Assembly (NCBI RefSeq): GCF_050003625.1
Contig: NC_134397.1
Span: 95,335,562 to 95,399,561, forward strand
Source of the DNA: Haematobia irritans
Lineage: Eukaryota > Arthropoda > Insecta > Diptera > Muscidae
DNA: 64,000 nt
Direction: 5' to 3'
Below the pieces are notes generated by a model. It saw only the letters and a list, made by a program, of their open reading frames with translations, did no database searches and had not been told where the DNA came from. This document shows, in pieces, positions 34,276 through 45,475 of this stretch. Made by a program: the position numbers and the translations under genes. How positions within the stretch are numbered: the first letter of the stretch is position 1; each line of letters starts with the position of its first letter.

Positions 34276-35189
34276 TACCGCACTGAAGATTGGCAAAGTG
34301 TAAGGAAATAATTTGTTATTCAGGAGGATTACTACACAATGAGTTACCACTAAATACTAAAACCATTTCACGTAATGCGAGTTATAAATTGGCGTGTAAG
34401 GTGTTGTCGTGAAGCTAAAAGTACGAATGTGAATTTTGCTTACCATACAAGATGAATTTCTCTGATATACAGATTTTTTCCTTGTCCAAAATCGATAACC
34501 TTTTGAAATGAAGTCGATTTGTCCTTAGAGTTCAAAATTGGAGGTGTCATTCAACACCTCATTTTAAGGACAACCATCCCTTCTCTGCGCTTATTTAGCT
34601 GAACTATTAAAACGCAATTATTAAATTACTGTATAAACGAATTTATATAAACAATAAAATTGGTAAATTAATAATGAATTCGTATTGAATTTAAAAGAAA
34701 ATATATCTTAGATTAACCTTTGTAAAAACGCTCATTAACCAACCAGCTCTTAATGTATTATTATTTGGTAAACATTCAATAATTACAGATTGTAATATTT
34801 AAACTTTTATACGTGAGGTTTACGTTGCTTCGTAAAAAAAATGCGATTAATTACGCTGCAGCCCAAAATCTACATTAATTATTGGGCAACAATGGATTAA
34901 TGTTAATTACTTTAGTTTGCCTTAAAATCCAAACAATACACTTGGAAAAGTGTTTACGAGTGTACATTTATGTTGCGGTTTTTATCGAAAAAGAAAATAA
35001 TAAGATATGTTTAAGTAATACAATTAGATTCTAAAATTCTGACATGGTTGGAAAAGATTGTAACGATCATCTCTATGGATCAACCATCTCCGGATATCGT
35101 TATCTTCAGGCCGTGCTCAGTCATGAGTTTGTTTCCTACAGGGATAGATTATGGATCCGTATACAGAAATTCAGAAGATACTGTAGCTC
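34276..35189. other. Spacer, no gene recognised
   Basis: AT-rich. GAGGTGTC...CAACACCTC at 34541 to 34560 forms a small inverted pair. No transposon end found. Confidence 0.35.
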
Positions 35190-35371
35190 CCAGCAAAAAA
35201 AGCGTCGCCAAGAAAATAGTGAAAATGTTCTTTTTGGATCAGGAATTGGTGCAATATTGGAGCAAAGCGATGACTTTAACATGGGCTTGTCATAGGACGG
35301 ATGGTCACCATTTCAACAACCAAGTGCAACGCCTGCTGAAAGTGATGGTGAATTTCCATCACTTTTACACA
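35190..35371 (+). repeat. Repeat D, second copy
   Basis: AAAAAAAGCGTCGCCAAGAA, GAAAATGTTCTTTTTGGATC and AGTGATGGTGAATTTCCATC align with the copies at 28530 and 52970 (minus). It is cut at its right by a family B fragment (35372 to about 35470) with TTGGATCCAAAGATTTTGACC and GATTCCGAGCCAAAGATGCG. Confidence 0.55.
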
Positions 35372-35766
35372 AAAAAAAAAAAGATTTCTTGGATCCAAAG
35401 ATTTTGACCTTCCTTAACCTTAAGGATTTTGGTATTGATTCCGAGCCAAAGATGCGGCTTCTTCAGAATAAAGAAATTTTTTAGCGACCTATCCGACTTT
35501 AAATTTCAACACAAAAATTGATGTCATCCTCTACAACATACCTAACCTATGACATCCTTTAATCCTAATGAAATATATTTCAAATTTAAAAAAATAAGGA
35601 ATTTTTAGTGATAATTTCGCCAATAAACGATTTTTGAGATCTGGTCACACTGCTTGTAGTGGATATCATTTTTGTATATCATAAACATGGATTTATAAAG
35701 ACCATCCTCGAACTTCATGTAGGCAAAAAGCCAATATGAACCCAATTTCAGAAAATTAATCATTAA

Positions 35767-35927
35767 AAGTCAGCCAACGAACATTTTTTATTGATATAAC
35801 GAAACATTTTCATTAATACAATGAAAATATTCGTTAATAGTACGAAACATTACGTTGATTGACAGAAAATTCGTTATAATAACGAAAAATTTCGTTGATT
35901 AAACGAATTTGTTTCATTGGCTGACTT
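35767..35927. mobile_element. MITE with perfect 15-bp inverted ends, TTAA or TA target
   Basis: Counting flanks, TTAAAAGTCAGCCAA at the left is the exact inverse of TTGGCTGACTTTTAA at the right. If TTAA is the duplicated target, the element is AAGTCAGCC to GGCTGACTT; TA is the other option. The inside is full of ACGAA/TTCGT words with imperfect palindromy. 161 bp, non-coding. Confidence 0.8.
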
Positions 35928-35964
35928 TTAACGACACATTTCGTTAATATAACAAAACTTGTAT

Positions 35965-37405
35965 TTATTTATTTCAATCTATTGGGCTATGCCCTTACAG
36001 ATCTATGGCGTATATATACCTTTATCTAAAATAGCAATTTCAATGAGTTTTTTCTTAAAGAGGAATCGGCTCATAGAAAAGTCCAATTGATTGCAAACTC
36101 TGTTACTTAGTGATAAACATCGAGTTAGAACTTCATTCAAACCGTAATTATATCTGTGGATTTGTTCATTAAACATACAATGACTTCTCAGTTGTCTGGA
36201 CGGAACGTAAAATGGAATTTTTTGCAACAGTTCGGGTGAATCTATTTTACTATCAATGATATCTTTAACGAACATGATATTATGACCAAGTCTACGTTGT
36301 TCGAGGCTGTTTATGCCGAGCATCATACAACGAACATCATAAGTAGGCATGTTATCATACTCATATAAACTCCTTAGAGCAACTTTGGAAAATCTCTTTT
36401 GGATTCGTTCAATACTAACCCTATGAATTTTATAACATGGGTCCCAAACAATATCACAATACTTCAATTGTGATCTAACAAAAGCAAAATATAAAACTTT
36501 AAGTTTGAATGGGTCGTTAAAATCTTTGGCGTTTCTTAAAAACCTAATTGACAATTAGCTTTGCTTATTATGTAGTCAAGCTGGGGAATAAATGAAAGTC
36601 TCGAGTCCACGTATACTCCAAGATCCTTCATGATCATTTCTCTCCCAAACACATTGTGGAAATACTTGTAATCATTGAAAATGGGATATTTTTTATGTGA
36701 AATGGTCAAAACTTTACACTTAGAGAAATTTAACTCCATATTGTTCTGTTCACACCAACGGAGAAGTCGATTAATGACATTTTGACATAGGATGCAATCA
36801 TTTAGATTTCGAACCATTGAATATAGCTTTCTATCATCAGCGTATAATAATCATTAACAAACAGTAAAAACAAGAGTGGTCCCAGATGGCTACACTGAAA
36901 GAAAAATTTTCTTTTCTGAGGAACGAAATTTCAGACAAGCAAAGTTTTCTTTTGACGCTAAAAAATTTTCTTTAGAGACAAATAAAATAGATTACAGACA
37001 ATCGTTGAATCATTTATTAAAAATTCGAGTTTATCTGCCCTACAAGAAAATACTTTATAAGAAAGCGGAATTTAGTTTGTCTAAATTTTCGTTCCTGAGG
37101 AAAGTATTTTTTCTTTGGGTGTACCTTGGGGAACACCTGATTTTACGCTGAAGGGATATGATGTACAATTTTCTATTTTAACAAATAACGTTCGATCATA
37201 CAAATAAGATTCTAGACAAAGCAGCATATTTGAATGAAATCCTAATACTTTCAGCTTATATAACAATAGTTTGTGATGTAGTTTATCGAAGGCTTTAACA
37301 ATGTCTGTGTACAACACATCTACTTATTGCATATAATTGCAAAAAATTGCTAAATTAGTTGTTGTGGACCTGCCACAATAAAACCATGTTGAAAAGAGCT
37401 TATGT
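35965..37405 (-). pseudogene. Non-LTR retrotransposon reverse transcriptase, 5'-truncated
   Basis: Reading the minus strand from 37405, the motifs appear in order: QHGF, then (after a frameshift) GRSTTTNLAIF, LYTDIVKAFDKLHHKLL (palm motif A, 37317 region), SGVPQG, [MITE], SHLGPLLFLLFVND, a one-base-scale frameshift, YADD (36833-36844, the catalytic aspartates), and LNFSKCKVL. A C-terminal domain of about 180 codons with FVRSQLKYCDIVWDP and YVPSRQLRSH follows, ending at 36003. The 3' UTR runs into AATAAATAAATA at about 35965. The endonuclease and any ORF1 are missing. The pattern suits CR1/Jockey-type LINEs; the exact clade is uncertain. Confidence 0.85.
36893..37121. mobile_element. MITE family G inserted in the LINE
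   Basis: Left end CACTGAAAGAAAAATTTTC then TTTCTGAGGAACGAAATTT; right end inverse CACCCAAAGAAAAAATAC then TTTCCTCAGGAACGAAAAT. TA lies on both sides (36891-36892, 37122-37123). Ignoring the insertion and one TA, the host LINE frame reads through GVPQGSHLGPLL without a gap. Confidence 0.88.
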
Positions 37406-38352
37406 ATGTTAATTTTTAAGTAATGAAAATAACTTATCGCTAACTAACTTATCTAATAGTTTATGTATAGCTGATAGCTTGTGTATATGATTCAGTTTGT
37501 TATCACTTTCATTAGTTTCCCATCACTAGGTGGGGATATATTTCTTACTTGCTGTTGCAATAGTCCTCACATCATGGTCATTTAGAAGTCACAATATAAA
37601 CTCGATTTGCCTGAATCGACCCATAGCATAACCGAGAATTCCTAGCTAGTGACTCTTCTAACGGAGACATAAATAAAACCCTAAAATTGTTGGAATATTA
37701 TTTGTCTTAAATATTGATGTTGCGCCATTTGATTCGAAAATAATCCCATGAAGGATTTACTTACAAACAAGTCTCTTTGATTTACCTTTGTGCGATTTAC
37801 AACAGATGTTGTCCTTGGCATAACAAACTCATAATCGAATCGTTTATATCCTTAGCAGATACGTATGGGATATTGCCAAAGACACTTCTTAAAAGAGTTC
37901 AGTTTCACAGTGTGTTAAATATGAATCATACAAAAAAAAAAAAAAAAACAGCATAGATGACATCCATGAACACCTGCCGGAATATTGAGTTGGTATGGAT
38001 AACTGCTCAATTGTTACCTGATCATCAAGTTGTGAATAATTTATGATGTCACAGTCAATTCGTACTTAGTTTAATTGTGTGTGTAAATGGCAATTTCCTC
38101 ACAAAATTGAATAATAACGGCCTTTTATGATGCAAACAATTTTGTTTTTGCCTTCCTGTCGTTCATTGTTATGTTATTGCGTGTGTGTGTGGGAGTGTGT
38201 ATTGAGTGCAATGCGTGTGGTTAAGGAAGTAGCAGTGGTGTAGTAAAATGGACTAACTTTACGTTAACTAATAAATTCTCAGAGTACGCCTGTGGTAAGG
38301 TAAGGATTATTGGTCATATTTCACAAAAGTCTAAATTAAGCCTAAATATTAA
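37406..38352. other. Spacer with A-run and short GT tract
   Basis: An A-run is at about 37931 to 37948 and a GTGTGTGTG tract at 38182. No gene is recognised. The last 16 bases form the left target duplication of the next SINE. Confidence 0.4.
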
Positions 38353-38694
38353 ATATTATTGGGAGCCACCGTGGTGCAATGGTTAGCCTTGCATACACAA
38401 GGTCGTGGGTTCGATTCCTGCTACGATCGAACACCAAAAAGTTTTTCAGCGGTGGATTATCCCACCTCAGTAATGCTGGTGACATTTCTGAGGGTTTCAA
38501 AGCTTCTCCAAGTGGTTTCACTGGAATGTGGAACGCCGTTCAGACTCGGCTATAAATAGGAGGTCCCTTGTCTTTGAGCTTAACATGGAATCGGGCAGCA
38601 CTCAGTGATAAGAGAGAAGTTCACTACTGTGGTATCACAATGGACTGAATAGTCTAAGTGAGCCTGATACATCGGGCTGCCACATAACCTAACC
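38353..38694 (+). mobile_element. tRNA-derived SINE, 16-bp target duplication, head deletion
   Basis: TAAGCCTAAATATTAA flanks it on both sides (38337-38352 and 38695-38710). The A box and B box remain, but about 9 bases corresponding to the anticodon arm (ATGCCCGCC in other copies) are missing. Body and tail are otherwise typical. A few extra bases, ATATTATT, precede the usual GGGAGCC head. Confidence 0.92.
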
Positions 38695-38942
38695 TAAGCC
38701 TAAATATTAATTAATGCAACCCAACAAATCTGGGCACTCTGAAAAGCGGACAACTCTCAAAAGATGACTCGTTTTCTCGAGACGTTTGCTATATTGTCAC
38801 ATTAATATTGACATAAGTGGACACCTTCCAAATGTGGATAAAATTTAAGCGATATCAGGTGACAATTTCTGGGATTTCACTGTACTTTAATAACTTTATT
38901 TCCGCAAAAACTATTCGAAAATCAGAGCCAACTTCTGTGATA

Positions 38943-39601
38943 CACTGAAAAAAAAGCATACCCGGTTCCAAAGATTTTGTCTTTACTTTAAAAAATTTGG
39001 TATTGATTCCGAGCCAAAGAAGCGGAGAATACAAGTAAGGATACTTTTAAGACACAATTCTCTTTTAAAATCGGGTTTTGTGTACTTGCTTCTAGGAAGC
39101 AAATTTTAATTTTTCGCTTTTTCAGCCTTTTTTCTTCATATGCTATCAAAGTCCTTTTAAAACAAGTTAACGACGACTTTATTTTCCAAATTAAGAATCG
39201 ACTTCTAGTAGAAATTATGCTGTGTTTCAAGTAAAAAACGTCTTTAAAATAAAGTGTTGAAAAACATGTCCTATATTTGAACGATTTGTTTCTTTGTAGT
39301 CAAGATGCAAAAAGACAACAAATTTAAAGACAATTTCATTAAATTTAAAGATTTTTTCTAAATTATTAAAGTCAAGTTGACCTTAGCCCAAACATTTTTT
39401 CTTTCATGTTATGATTTCCATTTTTAAATCAAATCACTTAATTATAAGGACAATACGACTTTATTGAAAAGTTTATCGACCTTTGGTCAAGGAAAAAAAA
39501 AACTTTATACTAGAGAAATGCGTCTTCTATGCTAAGCAAAATTTGCATTCGTATTTTAAAGACATGAAATCTTTGACTTCACGATAATATTTTTTTCAGT
39601 G
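38943..39601 (+). mobile_element. CACTG MITE, family A, full length
   Basis: Starts CACTGAAAAAAAAGCATACC, continues GGTATTGATTCCGAGCCAAAG and AAGCGGAGAATACAAGTAAG, and ends GATAATATTTTTTTCAGTG. TA on both sides. 659 bp. Collinear copies are at 55196 and 62966, a split one at 58946 and a chimera at 49082. Non-coding; Tc1/mariner-type by target and ends. Confidence 0.85.
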
Positions 39602-40213
39602 TACTCGAGATGGACAAAGGCCTTTAATAGATAATGTTATAGTTGGACTTCCATAAAACTTTAACTAACTTTTGCATCATTCGATCACTAGGCTGGTAGG
39701 AATTAATCAGAACAAATAAATCCAAACCTAGGATATTAATCCTACATTACTGCCTTTCCACTCTCCATAACCTCATGCGGAAACTTAAAGCAACAGTCAT
39801 TAACACTAACCTCTCTCCTACAGCCTCAAAAAAATCGCTTCTGTAACAATAAAATTTCAAGAAATATCGTAATTTTTTTCCGAAAAAATCGTCATAATCG
39901 GCACATGCGTTTTAAAAATCGTCAAAGAATCGGCAATGTAAAGAATATAAAAATAAAAGATATATTTTGGTTAAAGATGTCATAGAAAAAAAAAGAAAAT
40001 TAACATGTACAACTATGCATTTCAATAAAAAAAAAAAACAAGTTAAATTTTGTATGAAAATAACATTTAAACAAAACAAATTTTTATGAAAAATTTTTAT
40101 TCTAAAATAGAGTTACTATTTCAGTAACATTTTTATTTAAAAATAAAATTTAAAATATTAAAAATAAAATATTTACGCTAAACAAAAAACCCATGAATGA
40201 AGGCATCCAGTTC
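39602..40213. other. AT-rich spacer with a TIR-end fragment
   Basis: At 39826 to 39850 CTCAAAAAAATCGCTTCTGTAAC matches the left end of the element at 59061. ATCGTAATTTTTTTCCGAAA and AAAAATCGTCA words here recur at 40800 to 40890 on the far side of the next element, suggesting one repeat split by it. Confidence 0.4.
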
Positions 40214-40745
40214 TTATATCCTAACCCACATAGTGGTTAGGGTATAATAACTTTGATCTACAAAAAATCCTGCCTACGAGAAATATTGATTTTATTAAAA
40301 TATATAACGATCGACACAGAATCACCTCCTGATCTAGTCATTGGTGTCCGTCCGTTTGTCTGACCAAGTATTTGTTGTTCGTAGGAGCAAGTATTTATTC
40401 TGCGAACCGGTCGCAAGTATTAACCGATTTGGATGAAATTTAGTTCTAGGCGTTTTTTTTCACACAAGGACGAATGCAAGCACATTTGGAAAAAATGGAC
40501 TCGTCTTAAGCTCGACCCACAGTGGTTCCAAATCGAAATAATTCTGTAACTTTTGAATGGATAAAGGTATCAACATAATTTTCTATTATGAGAAAGTTGA
40601 GGTTTTTTCTCTAAGTTTGCAAGTTTGTAATTTTTAATTTAGCTGTTAAATCCATGCTGGAAATAATTTTATAGAACCTACAAATGCTTAGGTTTACTAA
40701 TTCAGTAGAGGGGGTTAGAATATTATATAGTCAGCTCTGTTTTTC
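40214..40745 (+). mobile_element. Mini-me/DINE-1-like element, decayed, fourth subfamily
   Basis: The hairpin CCTAACCCAC-ATAGT-GGTTAGG starts it, then GGTATAATAACTTTGATCT and GTCCGTCCGTTTGTC. It is collinear with the better preserved copy at 56602 at both ends (TTAGGTTTACTAATTCAGTAG near the right end) but lacks the repeated core. Confidence 0.6.
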
Positions 40746-41000
40746 TTTTGATAGCTTTGTTAATGAACGTAAAAATATTTGAACTGCGCTAATATTTGAA
40801 CTGCGCTAATATCGTAATTTTCAAGGCAAAAATCGGAAAATCGGGATTTTCTATTTTTTGAGTAAAAAATCGTCAAAATGCCGATAAATCGGCAAAATTG
40901 GCAGCCCCACATTTTGCTTCAAGTATATATATTTTCAGGATTGGTCCAAACAAAATATTGCTTGTATTGTTCAAACATATTATGTTTCACTTTAGGCATA
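40746..41000. repeat. ATCGG/AATCG-rich repeat
   Basis: Contains a tandem AATATTTGAACTGCGCT duplication (about 40775 to 40810), then AAATCGTCA, CCGATAAATCGGC and ATTGGCAGCCCCAC. It pairs with 39850 to 39945 as two halves of one repeat. Confidence 0.4.
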
Positions 41001-41136
41001 CACTGGTAGAAAAAAATTTTAATAAAATTTTCTTTGTGCATATGCCTGCACATAAAAATATTGTGTTAAAAAATTTGAGTTCCAAACATATAATTCTTAC
41101 ACCCAAACATATGAAAAATAGTCTTTTTCGTCCGTG
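41001..41136. mobile_element. Short TA-flanked MITE, CACTGGTAG end
   Basis: Starts CACTGGTAGAAAAAAATTTT and ends TAGTCTTTTTCGTCCGTG, with TA on both sides. The left terminus recurs, inverted, at 56123 to 56140 beside a tRNA-like sequence. 136 bp. Confidence 0.5.
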
Positions 41137-41520
41137 TAGAACGACTCACCCCTCCTGCAATCCGATTCATCTCAATAGCAATTTAAAATCTTTTCTATGG
41201 AACTTTTTTTCCAAGACCGTAAGTTGATCCTGGGTATACGCAAAAGAAACTATTTTCCTTCCAAACGTTAAAAGTTTAATTTTTTTTACAATGTGTAAAA
41301 TTTAAAAAAATACTTTAATTTCTTAGTCAAATGGAAAAATAAAGTTAAATAATTTTTAAGTAATTTTAAATTAAATTATTCATAAAAAATTTAATTATAA
41401 AAAATGCTTCCCAATTAAAACATAATTGAATTCTGTACTTGGACATTAAAAGTTTGCCTCAACCCTAAACATCTTAATCTTCTCAAAATTACCGAAAATT
41501 TATTTCTTCTAAAGGATAAT

Positions 41521-41615
41521 AAATCTAGGGCCGATAGCCTCTAGTTGCTAGTGCCCGTATAAATAAGTTTATTATACTTGTAATTATAACAAATTAAGTA
41601 ATAAATAAATCTGAA
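41521..41615 (+). repeat. LINE 3' end, plus strand
   Basis: GCCGATAGCCTCTAGTTGCT, then AGTGCCCGTATAAATAAG and a TAATAAATAAAT tail. Same tail as at 6840 on the other strand. Confidence 0.5.
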
Positions 41616-42949
41616 ATAAGAGCAGAATAAAATTACAACATCGTTGGCAAATTTTGGCGGGGAATGGTCCGAAGAAACAATTGAAAAAATTTATTTTCTT
41701 TAGAATGCATTACCGTGTTTTAGCGCGATAATGCGATCTTAATACCGGCCTTAAAGGTGAAATAATTATTAATAAATAAATAATAATACAATAAATAATA
41801 GATCACCTCATTTAAAAAATTAATTGCCGCAAAAATCAATTTTAAATTTTTCAATCAATATTATTTTGAATGTCGAATTAATTCTGTGATTGATACTATC
41901 ATTTTCATGACTGTAGCAAATTCAATTAATTGTTTGGATCAATTAATTTCGTGATTGCATCAGAAACAAAAAGTTTTCTGAGTAGGAAAAAACGGAAATA
42001 ATGTAATATTTCATTATATTCCAAATTTTTTCGTGCAATTTCGACACGGTAATTTTAGGATAAACATTTTTTGTGCTGATAATAGTTTCAACTTTTCATG
42101 GAGATACAAAAAACCCACACCCAGTTTCCAAACAATTTATTATTGTGCCTGCTCGTTCGCGCTATAATATTAAATTCAGATATTAAAATAAAATAAATTA
42201 TGTTATGATTTTGCATACCGAACTCATAAATTGCCAATGATTTACAACAATTTTTCAAAGGACAAATTCCATGCCATCTTACTAAATGCCGTTTTGATTT
42301 CTATGGCTTATCTGACGTGTGCTGAAAATGCACAATGTCAAGCGATAAATCTTAAACAGAACAATAAAATAGTAAACAACATTATCTAGTAACTAAAGGA
42401 TTTGCAAGAAATCCAAGTTAAGACAAGCTGTAACTTTGCCCAAGGTATTGTGGCAATGACATATCTACCACATATAAATATATTAGAGTGATCTGAAAAT
42501 CTGATTTTAATTTAAATTTAATTTTATGTATAAAAGATACAAATATTTGTTTTAAATCCTATTTAATTTAAGTTCTTTAATCATTCAAGATTCAATTATT
42601 TTCTTATAATTTCTTTATTTAAGTTAAATTAGGATTGGGTTAGATTATATTAAAATACTTTAACTTATCTCCACACATATTCCTGCGGATAACATATCAT
42701 ACCTTCTATCATGTTATTTAAGCCAGCATTTCATTGTTATCAAATGAAACCAATGCACTTGGTCACAATCGCTACTAATAGAGAAGTTTTCCTTTGAAAA
42801 ATGTTTTCATATTTCATCACAGAAAACCAAGTGTACATGGATCCAAACATTTGTATTCTGCGCCAAAGATGCAACTTCTTCAAAATAAAGATATATTTTA
42901 GGATAAATGAGAATAGATCTCATTTATCACTTATTACACGCAAAAAAAA
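41616..42949. other. AT-rich spacer with MITE scraps
   Basis: A family C fragment with GTGATTGATACTATCATTTT and TCAATTAATTTCGTGATTG lies at 41815 to 41984. A family B fragment (GTACATGGATCCAAACATTTG, CCAAAGATGCAACTTCTTC) is at 42825 to 42900. No gene is recognised. Confidence 0.5.
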
Positions 42950-43245
42950 AAACGGCTGGAAAACATGTACCGAAAATATTTTTTTTGTAAGAGTTTTGAT
43001 GATTTTCTTCGAAAACTTCAAACATTTATCACCAAATAATTTTTGATCCTACCACAGTCCATTTCGTTTATATCAAGCGCTGTGTTTTTCTGACTTTAAG
43101 TCTTTAATAAGACAAATTTTGAAGTTTCATAGCAAATATTTAATATTGGAGTATGTAATGTCGAACATTTTTTTCGGAATTTTCCGAAAATTTTTGAAAT
43201 ATATGTAAAAAGAAATGCCAAAAAACAAAATTCATTTTTGGTGGA

Positions 43246-43312
43246 AGCAGGGATTGAACCAACGATACTTTGTATGCAAGACGGGCATACTAAGCATTGC
43301 TTTACGGTGGTC
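43246..43312 (-). other. tRNA-like sequence (not a functional tRNA)
   Basis: On the minus strand it has an A-box-like GTAAAGCAATGCTTAG and a B-box-like GGTTCAATCCC. It resembles the SINE head (GTATGCCCGTCTTGCATAC). A proper acceptor stem is not formed. It could act as a pol III promoter. Confidence 0.5.
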
Positions 43313-43444
43313 AACTTTCTGTTAAATAAAGTTTCTTTACATCGGCTCGTGGCCGCCCTAAACTATGCTATATAAATATAACTGTTTGCGTTGTTTGTGC
43401 GTTGATGGCTGTGGGGATAATTGTCAGTTGATGACAACAACAGT

Positions 43445-43513
43445 TACGTAGCCCAGTGCATAGTGTGTTGGCTTACAAACTATATGGTCCACGGTTCGAT
43501 TCTTCGATCAGGC
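43445..43513 (+). other. tRNA-like sequence, divergent partner
   Basis: Contains TACGTAGCCCAGTGCATAG (A-box region), GGCTTACAAACTATATGG (anticodon-arm region) and B box GGTTCGATTCT. The same sequence type occurs inverted at 59371 to 59443. Confidence 0.5.
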
Positions 43514-43548
43514 GTAAGGTAAAATTAAAAAAAAAATATATATATATA

Positions 43549-43780
43549 CACAGTCTCACATAAGTTTACATACCCTTGAGGTTTTTACCTTATAACTAAA
43601 CATGTTTCTTGTTGTTGTTTATAATCCAGACTAAAAACATCTTCTTGAAAATGGACAAATACTTTGTTTTTTCAAATTAATTTACAAAATCTAAAGCATA
43701 TATATGCATATTTTATTATATTTTAATAATTAATGAAAATACAATTTCTTAAACCGTATGTAAACTTGTGTAAGACTGTG
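43549..43780. mobile_element. Tc1-type MITE, CACAGTCT ends, TA duplication
   Basis: CACAGTCTCACATAAGTTTA at the left is nearly the inverse of the right end, which reads CACAGTCTTACACAAGTTTA on the minus strand. TA lies on both sides. 232 bp, AT-rich, no coding. CACAGT ends suggest a Tc1-like donor. Confidence 0.9.
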
Positions 43781-44354
43781 TATATATAAAATCCAATTAT
43801 TTTCTTCTACATGTTTTTGCATTAAGAACTACATTGATGCTAAAAACTTAAAAAAAAACTCGTGGTAGTGAGAAAGATGTGAGGGAAGATGCAAGTAGTC
43901 AGAAGAGATTTATTTGAGTTAGTTTTTATGAATTGACGTAATGTATATACTTTTCTTCCAAATAAATTTCCTTACAGTGAAAAACAAAATGGGAAATGAT
44001 ATTTGTTTGGGGGGAAAGAATTCTATTGACCTTGAAAAACAAAGATTGTGTTTTAATTTTAATGAAAATGAGAACAAGAAGTTTATGAACTTTATTTAAA
44101 ATTTCTTTATTATGAAGGTGTGTTAGGAAGTGCAATTCTTAGTTTGTTATATGCATAGTTAGCTATTTTCGCTATTTTTTTATTTTCATTTTCGCTAATG
44201 TTATTAATTAGGAATTGAAAGATAATTTTACTATTCCATTGATCTGTCAGTTTTCCTGAAAAAGCAACCGTGTTGTTTGGCATTGATTCACATTCAAATA
44301 TTAATGTACTGGTTACTTGAAAACGTATAGTATCGTAGATTTTGTGGCAACCCC
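43781..44354. other. AT-rich spacer, no gene recognised
   Basis: Only chance frames. Confidence 0.4.
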
Positions 44355-44639
44355 AGACTATTCAGTCCATTGTGATACCATAGTGGTGAACTTATCTCTT
44401 ATCACTGAGTTCTGCCCGAATCCAATGACAAGGGACCTCCTTTTTATAGCCGAGTCCGAACGGCGTTCCACATTCCAGTGAAACCATTCAGAGAAGATTT
44501 GAAACGCTCAGAAATGTCACCATCATTACTGAGGTGGGATAATCCACCGTTGAAAAACTTTTTGGTGTTCGGTCGAAGCAGGAATCGAACCCACGACCTT
44601 GTGTATGCAAGGCGGGCATGCTAACCATTGCACCACGGT
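44355..44639 (-). mobile_element. tRNA-derived SINE, truncated at both ends
   Basis: On the minus strand, from ACCGTGGTGCAATGGTTAGC with intact A and B boxes to the tail at GACTGAATAGTCT. The last tail part (CGGGCTGCC, CCTAA repeat) is lost, and about ten bases before the tail (the stretch between TTG and GGAATCGGG in other copies) are missing. No target duplication remains, so this copy is older. Confidence 0.85.
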
Positions 44640-45475
44640 ATTGTAAATCTTAACGTAACGTGTATTGCTCGTTGTACGTCTATTTTAAATAATATTTTTT
44701 TTTTTCTCCGTCTAAAATGGTATTTTCCATAAGAGGGAGCTGTAACCACAAATTTGTTGCACCCATGTTCTTTATAAACGAAAAATTCTAGAAAAATCGA
44801 TGAGACCTACAACATTGTTAATTATACATGTGACAAGTCTTGGGATATTTCTAGGCTGTTTTTAGCACATGAGATGAAACCTTTGTATCGTTCAGTTGTT
44901 TCTCTACATCCTATTAAACGTTTTTAGTTATTTAGATATATCTGCTTGTACATACCTACATACGAGTATGTATGGATGAATGTGTATTCCATTTGAAATA
45001 AAACAAAAAGTCATATTTTCTGCTAATGTCGCTTGTCTAACACTAATCTACTCAAAGACGGTAAGTTCTTCTTGTGTTCGTGTTGTCAGCACTGACACGG
45101 TAGTAGTCAGAAGGACCATGACTCAGGATATTTACGCCATTCTAAGGTGATAACATATTTGTGTGTGTGTGTGTGCATGTGTGAGTATGTGCGCAGTGAC
45201 TTCATATCCTTGCTAGTGCTAACATATACATTTCTTAAGAAAATATTAAATGCCTCAAGGTAAATTTTCCAACTTCCTCCGTGTGTATGTTTTCGTTTCA
45301 TCTTACAAAGCGGATATGCAGACTTTTCAAATACAATCAACAGTAAATCAAAATCTCATTGCAAGGGGATTTTTGATGCTGTCTTACATACGGATTGTAA
45401 CTTTTGGTCTGATTACTATCAACGAAAAAATAATACATACGTATATTTTTAATTTTTCTTAAAAATTTTTCTTTA
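44640..45475. other. Spacer with a GT microsatellite
   Basis: GTGTGTGTGTGTG at about 45160 to 45174. No gene is recognised. Confidence 0.4.

Larger units (their letters stand above)
42950..43548 (+). mobile_element. Paired tRNA-like element, partial copy
   Basis: This piece aligns with the minus strand of the inside of the element at 59061: CCATTTCGTTTATATCAAGC, TTTAATAAGAC, GAAGTTTCATAGCAAATATT, then two tRNA-like sequences facing away from each other (43246-43312 minus, 43445-43513 plus), separated by GGCTCGTGGCCGCC and AACTATGCTATATAAAT. Its right side is interrupted by the MITE at 43549. Outer ends were not found. Confidence 0.65.

Noticed and set aside
37931..37948. A-run as a retroposon poly-A tail
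   Set aside because: No retroposed sequence or target duplication is seen next to it.
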